DNA of 64,000 nt, taken from contig DAOLDL010000007.1 in NCBI GenBank assembly GCA_035327305.1, forward strand, positions 1 to 64,000, in the 5' to 3' direction. Both the position numbers and the translations under genes were made by a program. Below, piece by piece: positions 19,739 through 29,368 of the stretch. The notes under the pieces are model-generated. The model did not search any database and was not told the origin of the DNA. It saw only the letters and a program-made list of their open reading frames with translations. The stretch's first letter is position 1; every line of letters begins with the position of its first letter. The DNA comes from CALMUP01 sp035327305 (GTDB lineage: Bacteria > Verrucomicrobiota > Kiritimatiellia > CAIVKH01).

Positions 19739-20215
19739 TCAGGATGGGTTACGCGTGGCTTCATTAATCTGACGCTGTTGCACAAATCCGGTGATAATGT
19801 AAATACCAACACCGACGCAGATGGCCGCATCGGCGATATTGAAAACCGGCCAATGCCAGTTGTTGATGTAAAAATCAAAAAAGTCAGTTACCCAACCCTG
19901 CCTCACCCGGTCCATGAGATTTCCAATGATTCCGCCGACCATCAACCCCAGGGCAAATCGATGGGAAAATGTGTCATTCAAAAATGACCGGCGATAAACG
20001 ATCATCAGGATCAGCATGATGATCGATATTACAGTGAGAAACGTCGTGTAGTCTCCGAGCATTCCCCACGCCGCGCCGGAGTTGCGGACGTAGGTCAGAT
20101 TAAAGAAACCATCAATGACAGGCCGCGACTCGCCGAGATAAAAACCCGAGCGCACGACATGTTTTGTCCATTGATCCGATACCGTTATGACAATGGCCAC
20201 GATCAGCGGTAGCAT
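19739..20215 (-). CDS. lspA: Lipoprotein signal peptidase II LspA
   Basis: A 158-residue inner-membrane aspartyl protease with about four transmembrane helices that cleaves the signal peptide from diacylated prolipoproteins. Catalytic aspartates are D102 in GNLMDR and D129 in FNIADAAI; the numbering equals that described for the Bacillus subtilis enzyme. The N-terminal SDQWTK and the NSGAAWGML block also fit. It sits 24 bases after the DksA-like gene. Its products would be carried to the outer membrane by the Lol system coded upstream in the window. Confidence 0.96.
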   Translation of the reverse strand: MLPLIVAIVITVSDQWTKHVVRSGFYLGESRPVIDGFFNLTYVRNSGAAWGMLGDYTTFLTVISIIMLILMIVYRRSFLNDTFSHRFALGLMVGGIIGNLMDRVRQGWVTDFFDFYINNWHWPVFNIADAAICVGVGIYIITGFVQQRQINEATRNPS

Positions 20216-20239
20216 GGCAACGCCCTGGGGCCTCCAATT

Positions 20240-21001
20240 TTATACGGCCGATTCGGTGCTTTGGATGCTGGTGCGGCGAAACGGACGGAAGCGAGGCTTG
20301 CCACGTTCCATCTCCGACTGCACGCTGACGCAATAGCGGGCGAAAGGAAGAACTTTCAAACGCTCGCGTTCAATGGGCTTTCCACTCATTTCGCAAACGC
20401 CATACGTTCCCTGATCTATACGGCGAAGAGCTTCCTCGATTTCGTACAGCACGTCATGTTCGTTGTTCAACAAGCTGGCGGCAAATTCACGATCAAAGTT
20501 ATCGGTCCCCTGATCCGCCATGTGAAAACTGTAACTGGACAGATCGCCGGAAGATTCCTTGGCCGAACGGTTCAGGTTGTCGTTTGCCAGGAAAGAAATT
20601 TCGTCGATAACCCGGTCGCGCAACTTCAACAGCAAGTCGCGATGAAATTCCAAATCCTTCTTGGTAAGAGGTTTCGCCTTTTCGGGCTTCAATTTTTTCA
20701 CCGGCCCGCGCGCCAATATCGCTAACGGCAATTTTCCGAAATTACGGGGCGCAATGGAAGGGCCTGTGCGAATAATTGGCTTATTGCTATTGGTTTTTTT
20801 CGCCGTTGATTTGGCGGGTGAGGCGGCTTTCACCTTTGCCTTACTGACGGGTTTTGCTTTGGATTTGGGCTTCGGCAGGGATTTTTTGGCTGGCTTGGCC
20901 GATTTAGCCGCTTTTTTTACCGGTTTTACCTTGGCTTTTATGGCCGGTTTCTTTGCTTTTTGATGGGCCTTTTTCGATTGTTTCGATTTTTTTACTGCCA
21001 T
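20240..21001 (-). CDS. DksA/TraR-type protein with Lys-rich tail and two-cysteine zinc finger
   Basis: A 253-residue protein in two parts. Residues 1-70 are rich in Lys, Ala and Pro (for example KKAAKSAKPAKKS), like histone H1 tails, and probably bind nucleic acid. Residues 110-230 form a DksA/TraR-like region: a coiled coil (DLEFHRDLLLKLRDR...), MADQGTDNFDREF, then the finger. The usual four cysteines are reduced to C203 and C224: positions 206 and 227 are Ser and Val (CEMSGKPI and CVSVQ). ATG at 21001 has GGAAG just upstream. Family members bind RNA polymerase or regulate transcription; the role here is inferred. First gene of the lspA-miaA-hflX-radC-lpxA operon. Confidence 0.85.
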   Translation of the reverse strand: MAVKKSKQSKKAHQKAKKPAIKAKVKPVKKAAKSAKPAKKSLPKPKSKAKPVSKAKVKAASPAKSTAKKTNSNKPIIRTGPSIAPRNFGKLPLAILARGPVKKLKPEKAKPLTKKDLEFHRDLLLKLRDRVIDEISFLANDNLNRSAKESSGDLSSYSFHMADQGTDNFDREFAASLLNNEHDVLYEIEEALRRIDQGTYGVCEMSGKPIERERLKVLPFARYCVSVQSEMERGKPRFRPFRRTSIQSTESAV

Positions 21002-21062
21002 AACCACTTCCTGAAGTTACAAGCGACCTTCGTTGCCATGTATTTTTTAATGCGAACGGGCG

Positions 21063-21091
21063 GTAATACTAAAACCAAGGTTGCGAGTCAA
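21063..21091 (-). promoter_or_regulatory. Predicted sigma70-type promoter for the DksA-like to lpxA operon
   Basis: Minus-strand TTGACT (21091-21086), 17-base spacer, TATTAC (21068-21063). The -35 matches 5 of 6 and the -10 4 of 6 consensus bases. Transcription would start near 21056, leaving about 55 bases of leader before the ATG at 21001. It is the best-scoring candidate by eye in the 185-base divergent gap. Confidence 0.55.
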
Positions 21092-21186
21092 CCAATTTAG
21101 CCGCAATTATCAGCGCGTTTTCGCGTCTTTACCCTGTCTGTATTTTTACCTTCTATCGCAAAAATCTCCCGGTATCGTATCTATTC

Positions 21187-24009
21187 GTGAATTCCACCTC
21201 TATCAAATGGCCGCATAATTCGATGATCTTCGGGCTTATTATTGTGGTGGCTTTGCTGATCCGATGGTACGCGGCGGTCTTTTTCTCGATCACCGAACAC
21301 CCCGACATAGCGGTCAACGCGTTGATGAGCAAGCACATAGCTGAATTCAGACACTTTCCGGTTTTCTTTTATGGTCAGGCCTATATGGGCACACTGGAAG
21401 CTTATGTCGGAGCAATTTTCTATCGCGTTATGCCTCATTCTTTGTTGCCCACACTTCTGGGTCCCGCACTTTTTTCACTTCTCGCATTGATCCCTTTTTA
21501 CCTACTGACTTTTCGCCTGCATGGAAATGTAGCCGCTGGCATTGCCACCGCTTTGATGGTGGTCGGGCCCAGCGGAATGGTTTATTACAATATTTTCCTC
21601 GGCTACCCCGGCATGATTTTAACCGGCGTCAGTGCATGTTGGCTCACGGTATTACTTTGTCAGGAACAATCCCTTTCCAGAGCAAAATGGACAACGGTCT
21701 GGGTTGGCCTAGGATTTGCCACCGGCCTGGGTTGGTGGATCAACTCACTGTCGGTGAGCTTCTTTCTTCCCTGCTTGATACTGTTATTAATCAATGTGCG
21801 ACCAGCCGAATTACTCAAGGCCGGAATCCCCGGCACGATTGGTTTTATAGCGGGCGCTTCACCTTGGATTATTTATACCCTTCGAGTTCAGGATTCGTTG
21901 GCGTTTGTTTCACAAGTATCCGCATCGCCGGGCGTCGTGATCATGAGAAACCTTAAAGCGGCAATGCATCAGATTCTGCGACTTTTTGATGTCGCCGGGT
22001 ATCAACAGCCCATCCTTCATGCCGTGTTCTTTGCGTTGCTGTTGGGATGTTGCGTCATGAGCTTGCTGACGCTAAAAAAGCATGAACCCGAACGAATTGT
22101 CGCGGACCAAAACAACCGTATGCTCTGGTCATTGCCATGGATGATTCTCGGCGTCAATCTACTGCTTTGCCTGATTTCATCCCGTTTTGCCCACGTGCCT
22201 GCGCACAGGTATCTACTTCCGGTCGTGCCGGCGATCTTTATGCTCGCAGGCGCCGGTTGCGCATGGATCATTTATGCGACATGTTTACGGCGATGGGGAT
22301 ATGCACTTCCCGCCGTTATTATAGGGTGGCAGGTGTCGATGTTGCCGAATTACTGGTCCCGAAAACATCAAGCTGATCGACAGCTGTACGCTGAAAAACT
22401 ATCTGCATTGCTCGACTTTCAAAAGCAACACGTTGTCGATGCATTCTCTAGTTCATGGTTTGAAAGCTGGCTCAATTTTCACACAAAGGAATCAGCGATC
22501 ATTTCCAGTTATCCGCAGTTTGACCGCTATCGACCCTATCGCGCCGCCATGGCGGTCGCCACCAACCTTGCCGTCCTTAACAACCATTTCGATGTGCAGG
22601 GATTTTTGCGACGGACCAATGGCCGGGCCAGCCAGAATCCGGTGGCGCATTATAGTATCACTTACAATATGCATCGCGCCGAACGTGCCTACCGATACCT
22701 TGAACCAGCGGAAGTAGCGTCAATCCTGTGGGAAAATCAAATTCCCGAACCGGATGTGATGGATTCAAATCTGGACTCCCCTACACCAGGCGATCTGGCG
22801 CATGTCGGTCGGATATCCGGAAAAACCCGCCAATTAACCATTACACTTCGTAACTCCACCACTATTATCGGCATTCATTCCTGGGGGCCGTCCGGAACAT
22901 GGGGTGATGTTTCCCGCATTGATGTCCGCGATAATAATGGTCTGTCGATTACGATGCATAAGACCAACGCGGGGCAAGGCTGGTTCTGGTCTGAAAATCG
23001 CCCCCATTTGCAGGGCGCACTGGCACATTACGAAGTTTTATTCGCGCCGTTGGTCACACGTGAAATCACCCTCACCGTCCCGGTTGCTGACGATGGTGAA
23101 TCGCTGATCTCGGAGATTTGGTTGATGACGCCCGATGATGCACACATGCTCCCGGAAGATTTGAACGTTGTTGCACTGCATCATGCCCGGAGCGCCAATG
23201 GCCGTATTTTTGCGTCGCGACGTCTTTCGGAATTAATTCATCGAACCGCGCCCGGCAAGGCCGCGATCCTTCCGCCGAATTACTATGATCAATACGACGG
23301 TTTCGATCGACATGAACGGAACGTCATTCCTTTCGACGCCGAGCCGGGCGATCGCGTAATTGTTGATCGTACCGGCGCAGAACGAACATATAACATACTA
23401 TCGGACCATGGGTGGATCATTCACCGTGATTCGTCGGGTTCTCGCGTTGTAATGGAACTGTTGCGCAGGGAAATGGATTCAACTGCCGGGAAACGCATAC
23501 TGTATTGGACGGAATACGGAGTCTTTGAAGGACTACGCCTGCCACCACCGGACATTTCGCCGCCCGAACATGCTATCGCATGCCTGCCGACAGCGGCGCG
23601 GTTCAAGAATCGAGCCTTGCTCGAGCAAGTATTCGTGATCGATTCCGGCACAAGTGATTCCCGCGACATCAAGATGTTTTACTGGTGGAATATCCCCGCC
23701 GGAATCAACCCAAACGACTGGGCGGTTTTTGTGCACTTTGTCGCGGACGGCACGGTTCTGTTTCAAGACGATCATGTGTGGCTGGCGGATATGCCACGAT
23801 CGTTTATCGATTCGCCGCCGGGGAACGGCACTCTACCGGCGATACGAAAAGTGAACATTCCGGAAAGCATCGACAAAGACTCCATTGCAATCCATATCGG
23901 ATTATATCATCGACTTACTGGCAAACGTATTTCCGTGAAATCGTCCACGCCTACCCTGCGAAATGCCATTGTAATTGGATATGCCGGCCAAACTTCAGTA
24001 AATGATTGA
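21187..24009 (+). CDS. GT-C-type membrane glycosyltransferase with C-terminal beta domains (paralogue A)
   Basis: A 940-residue protein. The N-terminal half (to about 400) has many transmembrane helices and the family string ALMSKHIAEF...PVFFYGQAYMGTLEAY, in which the preceding PD (near residue 38) is the likely catalytic acidic site of a lipid-linked-sugar-using GT-C enzyme. The C-terminal half is soluble: a discoidin-like segment (IIGIHSWGPSGTWGDVSRI) and a final beta domain (IPAGINPNDWAVFVHFVADGTVLFQDDH). The gene at 26399-29368 shares all three parts. Start is GTG at 21187; ATG at 21223 is an alternative, and neither has a clear ribosome binding site. The next gene follows 38 bases later. 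The sugar and acceptor are unknown. Confidence 0.75.
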   Translation: MNSTSIKWPHNSMIFGLIIVVALLIRWYAAVFFSITEHPDIAVNALMSKHIAEFRHFPVFFYGQAYMGTLEAYVGAIFYRVMPHSLLPTLLGPALFSLLALIPFYLLTFRLHGNVAAGIATALMVVGPSGMVYYNIFLGYPGMILTGVSACWLTVLLCQEQSLSRAKWTTVWVGLGFATGLGWWINSLSVSFFLPCLILLLINVRPAELLKAGIPGTIGFIAGASPWIIYTLRVQDSLAFVSQVSASPGVVIMRNLKAAMHQILRLFDVAGYQQPILHAVFFALLLGCCVMSLLTLKKHEPERIVADQNNRMLWSLPWMILGVNLLLCLISSRFAHVPAHRYLLPVVPAIFMLAGAGCAWIIYATCLRRWGYALPAVIIGWQVSMLPNYWSRKHQADRQLYAEKLSALLDFQKQHVVDAFSSSWFESWLNFHTKESAIISSYPQFDRYRPYRAAMAVATNLAVLNNHFDVQGFLRRTNGRASQNPVAHYSITYNMHRAERAYRYLEPAEVASILWENQIPEPDVMDSNLDSPTPGDLAHVGRISGKTRQLTITLRNSTTIIGIHSWGPSGTWGDVSRIDVRDNNGLSITMHKTNAGQGWFWSENRPHLQGALAHYEVLFAPLVTREITLTVPVADDGESLISEIWLMTPDDAHMLPEDLNVVALHHARSANGRIFASRRLSELIHRTAPGKAAILPPNYYDQYDGFDRHERNVIPFDAEPGDRVIVDRTGAERTYNILSDHGWIIHRDSSGSRVVMELLRREMDSTAGKRILYWTEYGVFEGLRLPPPDISPPEHAIACLPTAARFKNRALLEQVFVIDSGTSDSRDIKMFYWWNIPAGINPNDWAVFVHFVADGTVLFQDDHVWLADMPRSFIDSPPGNGTLPAIRKVNIPESIDKDSIAIHIGLYHRLTGKRISVKSSTPTLRNAIVIGYAGQTSVND

Positions 24010-24047
24010 CTAGGTTCCAGCCAAACAGATTAACTCACACGCCACCG

Positions 24048-26378
24048 ATGAACATTTTCCGAAGATTGATAACAAGTATCGCTTATGCATTGTGTGCCGG
24101 ATTCGTGTTTCTTGCCAATGAGACATGGTGGATCCGGCATACGGCCATCACGTCCGGATTTTCCTATTCACAATTCGTTGATACTCACCTGTTCAAGCTC
24201 GCATGGAAAGCATGCATTTTCATGCTTCTTCTGCAAATACTCCTGGGATTGATTATCCGTTACATCTTGAAACGCCCCAATGAATGGAATGACATTCAAC
24301 GGGTATTTCAGCCACTTGCCGGGGGTGGCATCATCGCTCTCATCAGCCTGAACTTTCCGGTGGCGGCGCTTGATGCTGTTGCCGGCATCCTGCTCCCCGT
24401 TACGGCATTTCTTTGCTTTGTGCGAATAATCGGTTTGTTCACTGAATCATGCCCTGCATTACGTTTTCCAAACTGTTCATCACGGCAGGTCGGCTGGCTG
24501 ATCGTTGGCCTGGCATTGGCTGTTCATTTTATTCCATGGTGGAATGTCACCACCCGCATCATCGACAACAGCCGTGATTACCTTCTCACCGGAGATCAAC
24601 CTGCCTATTTATACATGGCGGACAGTCTTGTGCATGACCGCGATTTGGATGTCTCCAACAACAACTTGCCTGCTCATGTGTACCATCGGGAAGATGGACG
24701 TCACGCCGGCGGCGTGGAACGTCACAACCGCGACTTGATATCAGGAACACCGGCATATCAATCGCGCGCCGAAGCTTTCGGCGAAGCATCTTATTCCACT
24801 CATCGGCCGGGAACCTCGCTACTCATTGCACCGCTGTATTTTGTCGGAACAATGATGGGCGACTACCACCGCGCATTCGTGTGTATTCTGCTGATCGTCG
24901 TCACTGCTCTTTCCATACGCGAATTGTTCCTGGCCGCAGTGTTCATTACAAAAAGAATCTGGCCATGCTTTTGGATGTGCCTGGGGGTAACGGTTTCCAT
25001 TCCGGTTGCCGTAATGTCGACCGCCATTTTTCCTGAAACCTTCATGTTTTTTATCGTAGCCCGACTGATTCGCCTGACCACCGAAAACAATCTGACCTGG
25101 TCGGAAAACCTGGAAATGGGACTTTGGCTCGCCTTGGCGCCCTGGCTTCAAGACAAGTATGTTTTGTGGGTTCTCCCTTTTACCGCAGTGCGGGTTTATT
25201 ATCTCTGGCCCCGGTGGAAAACCCTCGTATTACCCATGCTTCCCGTGGCGGCATCGGCCTTGCTGATGATGAACTTCAACCTTTTGTTGTTTGGACAAAT
25301 CATGCCGAAAAACACGTTGGGAAGATTTCTCTCATTCAGGGAGGCGATACTAACCGGTTTGCCGGGTATCTGGTTTGACTGGGGGTTCGGCTTGTTGATG
25401 CTTGCGCCGATCGGCCTGCTCGCGCTGGCAGGATTTTCCGTCTGGTGGAAAAGTGACACACAATCAGACTCCTCGCGCGCAACATTGATTGCATGCCTGT
25501 TAACATTGACTGCCGGAGTCTTCATATTCGGCACATGGTGGTGCTGGTGGGGAGGTTTCGCGCCTCCCAATCGTTTCATGTTGACGTTATATCCCGTTAT
25601 TTGTGTTCTGGCCATGGTCGCCACCGTTTACGCGCATGGCAACAGTCGCCATATTGCCATTGCACTTTGGGTCTTGTCTGTCGCATTGGGCATTGATGCC
25701 TTGTTGCATCCTGAACTGTGGTACACCAGCGTGCTTCCTTCTGCCAAGGTTGCGGCATGGGTGGGATGGGATGCTTTTTCAGTGCGATTTCCCCCCATGT
25801 ATCCAGGTCGGTTTGAGGAAAACTATCGCGGCTTTATGATTGTTGCGGCAGGTGCATGGACCGCCATCATGCTCGTCCGCAATTTGCGCGTGGCAAATAA
25901 GCTGAAGTCCGAAACTCGATTATACATTCCGGCGCTGTTGTTTCTTATTCTCGCCGGACTTCCAATCACAAACCGCGCTGTTCCACCATTGGAGGCGACA
26001 GATATACCGAGCCGTGTTGGTATAATCCGAAACGCCCAGATTACATCGGGCGGTGATGGGACCTTTATGCTCGAATACGATTATTTCTACCGGAAATTGC
26101 ATGGCGCGCTGGCCATGGGCATTCATTACCTGGATGAGAAAGGCAATGTTATCGGCCAGGGCGACTTCGACTTAAATGATTATCGCAACGACTGGATACA
26201 GGAATCAAAAGATAACCGCGATCGCTGGTCGCAAACGCACCAGATAAACATACGCCGCGATCTTGCGCCGCCGCAAGGAACGACCGCCATTCGCATTCGG
26301 ACGTACAATCCCGCACTGGCTGAACCACATCGCAATCAGCGGCGAGGCAAACAGGACATTATACCTTTGCCAATTTAG
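24048..26378 (+). CDS. Polytopic membrane protein, GT-C glycosyltransferase type
   Basis: A 776-residue protein with many transmembrane segments. The loop LLTGDQPAYLYMADSLVHDRDLDVSNN resembles the 'GDEPxYL...DxDLxL.N' motif of a GT-C-like family, where the acidic residue binds the metal or the phosphate of a polyprenyl-linked donor; here the usual Glu is replaced by Gln. A second loop (STHRPGTSLLIAPLYFVG) is also typical. The last 110 residues form a small extracytoplasmic domain. ATG at 24048 is chosen; the frame could extend to a TTG at 24006 but without family support. It forms a two-gene unit with the preceding GT-C gene and converges on the paralogue B gene, 20 bases away. Confidence 0.72.
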   Translation: MNIFRRLITSIAYALCAGFVFLANETWWIRHTAITSGFSYSQFVDTHLFKLAWKACIFMLLLQILLGLIIRYILKRPNEWNDIQRVFQPLAGGGIIALISLNFPVAALDAVAGILLPVTAFLCFVRIIGLFTESCPALRFPNCSSRQVGWLIVGLALAVHFIPWWNVTTRIIDNSRDYLLTGDQPAYLYMADSLVHDRDLDVSNNNLPAHVYHREDGRHAGGVERHNRDLISGTPAYQSRAEAFGEASYSTHRPGTSLLIAPLYFVGTMMGDYHRAFVCILLIVVTALSIRELFLAAVFITKRIWPCFWMCLGVTVSIPVAVMSTAIFPETFMFFIVARLIRLTTENNLTWSENLEMGLWLALAPWLQDKYVLWVLPFTAVRVYYLWPRWKTLVLPMLPVAASALLMMNFNLLLFGQIMPKNTLGRFLSFREAILTGLPGIWFDWGFGLLMLAPIGLLALAGFSVWWKSDTQSDSSRATLIACLLTLTAGVFIFGTWWCWWGGFAPPNRFMLTLYPVICVLAMVATVYAHGNSRHIAIALWVLSVALGIDALLHPELWYTSVLPSAKVAAWVGWDAFSVRFPPMYPGRFEENYRGFMIVAAGAWTAIMLVRNLRVANKLKSETRLYIPALLFLILAGLPITNRAVPPLEATDIPSRVGIIRNAQITSGGDGTFMLEYDYFYRKLHGALAMGIHYLDEKGNVIGQGDFDLNDYRNDWIQESKDNRDRWSQTHQINIRRDLAPPQGTTAIRIRTYNPALAEPHRNQRRGKQDIIPLPI

Positions 26379-26398
26379 CCCGGATATTACGCCGGACA

Positions 26399-29368
26399 CT
26401 ACTCGACCATCAGAGCCGCCGGTAATTCCACATGCCCGCGCTTGAACGGAACATCTGCTCGGCGAATGCGCAATTTGGCATGTGGTGGATTCGCTTCGTA
26501 TAATCCCATTTGCATGGAATACCGGCCCGCTTCCGCATCAGCAGGAACAGGAAAAGAACGATGTTCACGGACATGATGACGATCCACATACTCGTACCGG
26601 CGATCATCAATAAACGCCCGATCCCCTTGAAATCTTACTACGCCTTCCCCGTCCCGGACATGGACAAAAATGGCCAGGCGACCGGCATCCACATGATCCG
26701 GAATATGCCACAACGTTTCGTAATCAAATGAACCGCCGCGCCGCACCGTGGTGTCGGTCACATCCAATCCGATCAACCGTATTCCCGATTCAAACAAGGC
26801 ATTCAAAACAATTTCCGGAGAAGTCGCTTTCCTTATTTTAGTATCCAACAGTGAAACCTGTTCCTGATTCCGCCTCAAAACCGCCAAATCGCGTTCAGCG
26901 CGCATCACCGCCAGCGAAGAAGGCCATACCATCCCCGCGTACTTTAATAATAACTCCGCCTCATCCGCGTGCCCATCTCGAATTGCCTGTTCGGCATTCT
27001 CGGCAACCGATTCCACCCATGCGAAGTCGGGATCAATCATGACGGAATAACCCAGCCAACGCAAAGGCGACCGGGAGGACATGAGCGCAACCGGCTCTTT
27101 CACAACAAACACGACCCATACGTCCACGGTATGCGCCTCAAATGGGATGTTCATTCGTGAAAGCAATTCCTGCGATGCCATTGATTCTTCCTGACGCAAC
27201 ACCAACGCGACGTTTCCGTTAAACAGCAGGCGGCTGGATATCCGTCGCGGTTCACGTCGGAACGCCAGCTCATCCAATACCAACTTGAGTTGTGCCAGAC
27301 CTTCAACATACAATCGATTGGCTTCCCAGCGGTCAGAATAAACACTTTCAATGTCATAAGCGGATAGGAAATCAGCCAGTTGGGCTATATTGCCGTGATT
27401 CACCTCATCGGGGCTTTTTTGTTTTTCAAACAGTTGAATCTCGTGAATCCGCATTTGCCGATCTGATTCTTCTTCGCCAAATTCCAATCGCATGGCAACG
27501 ATGGGACCGGTATCGATTCGGAACTCCTGACGATAATGTGTTCCACGCGGATAAGGTCGCGGACCGGACCAAAACCAAACCGTAAAAGGATAGTCGGCTA
27601 AAGCTCTCCATCGCGTATCGCCGGATGCCTTTACCAATATCCGGACCCTTGAAGGTCGGCTCTGATCTTCGGTGGTGAATCGGATTCCGTGAATGACGCC
27701 CGGTTGTTCAAAGGAAATTTCCACAGCCCGGTTATTGCGATAGCGATTATTAACCCAGTAAGTGCCAAGGTTATTATCGCCAACAATTTCGGAAATGTTT
27801 TCACCGGACGATGGATCGTGAATCGAGAATCCTTCAACAAGTGGAATCATTTTATCGGACGCAGGTTTTAAGCGATGCGTCAAATGGCAATCCGTCGCGC
27901 AGGTCATATATTCCGCAGAGCCTCCGGTTGCCTTGAGAAATTCGAGAATGTGACCGAGATGATTAAATATGACCGGTGATTCCACCAACTCGACGGCCCG
28001 GGAATACTCCGGCTGACGTTCATGAAACGGAAAATCAACAAACCGGAATTGTTCGTCGTAGTAAAAATTCAATCCATAACCGCGGGTCCTATGCGTATAG
28101 GTTCCATAAATGACATCTGTATCCAAACGTTCGAAACAATGACGCATTTCCTCAAATTCAGCGAACATGGTGTGTCGTGATTGATACCAACCGGCATAGA
28201 CCGGAAGAATGCGTGCCTGATCAACCATCAAAAGCGTCAACAAGACCCAACCAGCAGTCCGGTGAACTTTGACATTCAATACATGGATTGCATGGGCGAT
28301 CAGGACAGCCATGGCCGGCGCCAGGGGTAAAAAGTAACGACTGGGACCGATCCGTTCCGGCCGACTGGCGAAAAACCAAACCGCGACCAGAAAAAACACC
28401 CATGCGGCAAGATGATGAACGGCCAGATCATGGTTTTTCCGATCGCGGAATATGATAAATGCGGAATAAAGCACACATACCGCAACGAGAAGGCCAAGCG
28501 GAAGCGTCCAGAAAGCGTGATCCCCCAACAATGCGGAAAGCAATCCGGGAAAAAACCTGGATAATCCCTCCAAAAAACCACCGCCGGAGCGACGTCCCAG
28601 AAAAACAATGGTTTCCCAGCTGTTCTGGTAGTTCCACCACCAGAGGGGAAAACTTCCGGCAAAGAAAACCGCACCGGCGGCCAGGACATGACGGCGGAAG
28701 CAATTTCGTCCGACCATAATAAGTAGAAATAGTCCTGCGGCGAGAATCCCGGGAATAATCATCGGACTGGTCCACCACCCCAGCCCGGCGACAAGCCCCA
28801 GAAGACACCATTGCCAGAATGTGGAAGTACCTGGATTTTGCCGCTCCTTCAAGACAATGGAAATGGCGACCGCCATTACAGCGGCCTGAAAAAAAGTGAT
28901 GGCCGCGTATCCGCCATATGACCAATTCATGAATTGCATGTAAACGGGAGGTCCGATGACGAGCAAAGCCATTGCGGCCAAACCGGAGGTCGGCGTTCGT
29001 GTACCCCTCCCCCAATAAAACAACACGGGCAGGATCAACATTCCGAAAACAGCCGTGCCCAGGTTGCAGGCAAAATTTTTATCGACGGGTAATCGATAAA
29101 ACAATTTTGCCCCGACAATGGATTCCAGACTGCCCATGTAGGGCTGACCGTAATAAAATACCGGCCAGGATCTGCCTTCGGCGATGTGTTTGGTCATCAG
29201 GCATGGCACAGCGTGATCCATGCTGTAATTTCCGGAAAACCACAAGGCCCCCACCACCCGGAACATAATTCCCGAAAGTACAAGCACGACGGCCCAGCGC
29301 ATCAATCCGGAGCGCAGTTTAGATGTATCCGCAGTATTCAAGGTCGGATTTGATAAAAGCGAATGCAT
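26399..29368 (-). CDS. GT-C-type membrane glycosyltransferase with C-terminal beta domains (paralogue B)
   Basis: About 989 residues. The membrane half contains CLMTKHIAEGRSWPVFYYGQ and PYMGSLESIVG, closely matching paralogue A, with MDHA as probable acidic site. The soluble half has a discoidin-like region (AVEISFEQPGVIHGIRFTTEDQS) and a C-terminal beta domain (LAIFVHVRDGEGVVRFQGDR) like that of paralogue A. Start is not settled: ATG at 29368 overlaps the sulfotransferase gene by 50 bases, while ATG at 29302 would leave a 16-base gap and start right at the first helix. It ends a four-gene unit: methyltransferase, GT-C, sulfotransferase, this gene. Such enzymes move sugars from polyprenyl phosphate to a periplasmic acceptor. 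Confidence 0.73.
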   Translation of the reverse strand: MHSLLSNPTLNTADTSKLRSGLMRWAVVLVLSGIMFRVVGALWFSGNYSMDHAVPCLMTKHIAEGRSWPVFYYGQPYMGSLESIVGAKLFYRLPVDKNFACNLGTAVFGMLILPVLFYWGRGTRTPTSGLAAMALLVIGPPVYMQFMNWSYGGYAAITFFQAAVMAVAISIVLKERQNPGTSTFWQWCLLGLVAGLGWWTSPMIIPGILAAGLFLLIMVGRNCFRRHVLAAGAVFFAGSFPLWWWNYQNSWETIVFLGRRSGGGFLEGLSRFFPGLLSALLGDHAFWTLPLGLLVAVCVLYSAFIIFRDRKNHDLAVHHLAAWVFFLVAVWFFASRPERIGPSRYFLPLAPAMAVLIAHAIHVLNVKVHRTAGWVLLTLLMVDQARILPVYAGWYQSRHTMFAEFEEMRHCFERLDTDVIYGTYTHRTRGYGLNFYYDEQFRFVDFPFHERQPEYSRAVELVESPVIFNHLGHILEFLKATGGSAEYMTCATDCHLTHRLKPASDKMIPLVEGFSIHDPSSGENISEIVGDNNLGTYWVNNRYRNNRAVEISFEQPGVIHGIRFTTEDQSRPSRVRILVKASGDTRWRALADYPFTVWFWSGPRPYPRGTHYRQEFRIDTGPIVAMRLEFGEEESDRQMRIHEIQLFEKQKSPDEVNHGNIAQLADFLSAYDIESVYSDRWEANRLYVEGLAQLKLVLDELAFRREPRRISSRLLFNGNVALVLRQEESMASQELLSRMNIPFEAHTVDVWVVFVVKEPVALMSSRSPLRWLGYSVMIDPDFAWVESVAENAEQAIRDGHADEAELLLKYAGMVWPSSLAVMRAERDLAVLRRNQEQVSLLDTKIRKATSPEIVLNALFESGIRLIGLDVTDTTVRRGGSFDYETLWHIPDHVDAGRLAIFVHVRDGEGVVRFQGDRAFIDDRRYEYVDRHHVREHRSFPVPADAEAGRYSMQMGLYEANPPHAKLRIRRADVPFKRGHVELPAALMVE

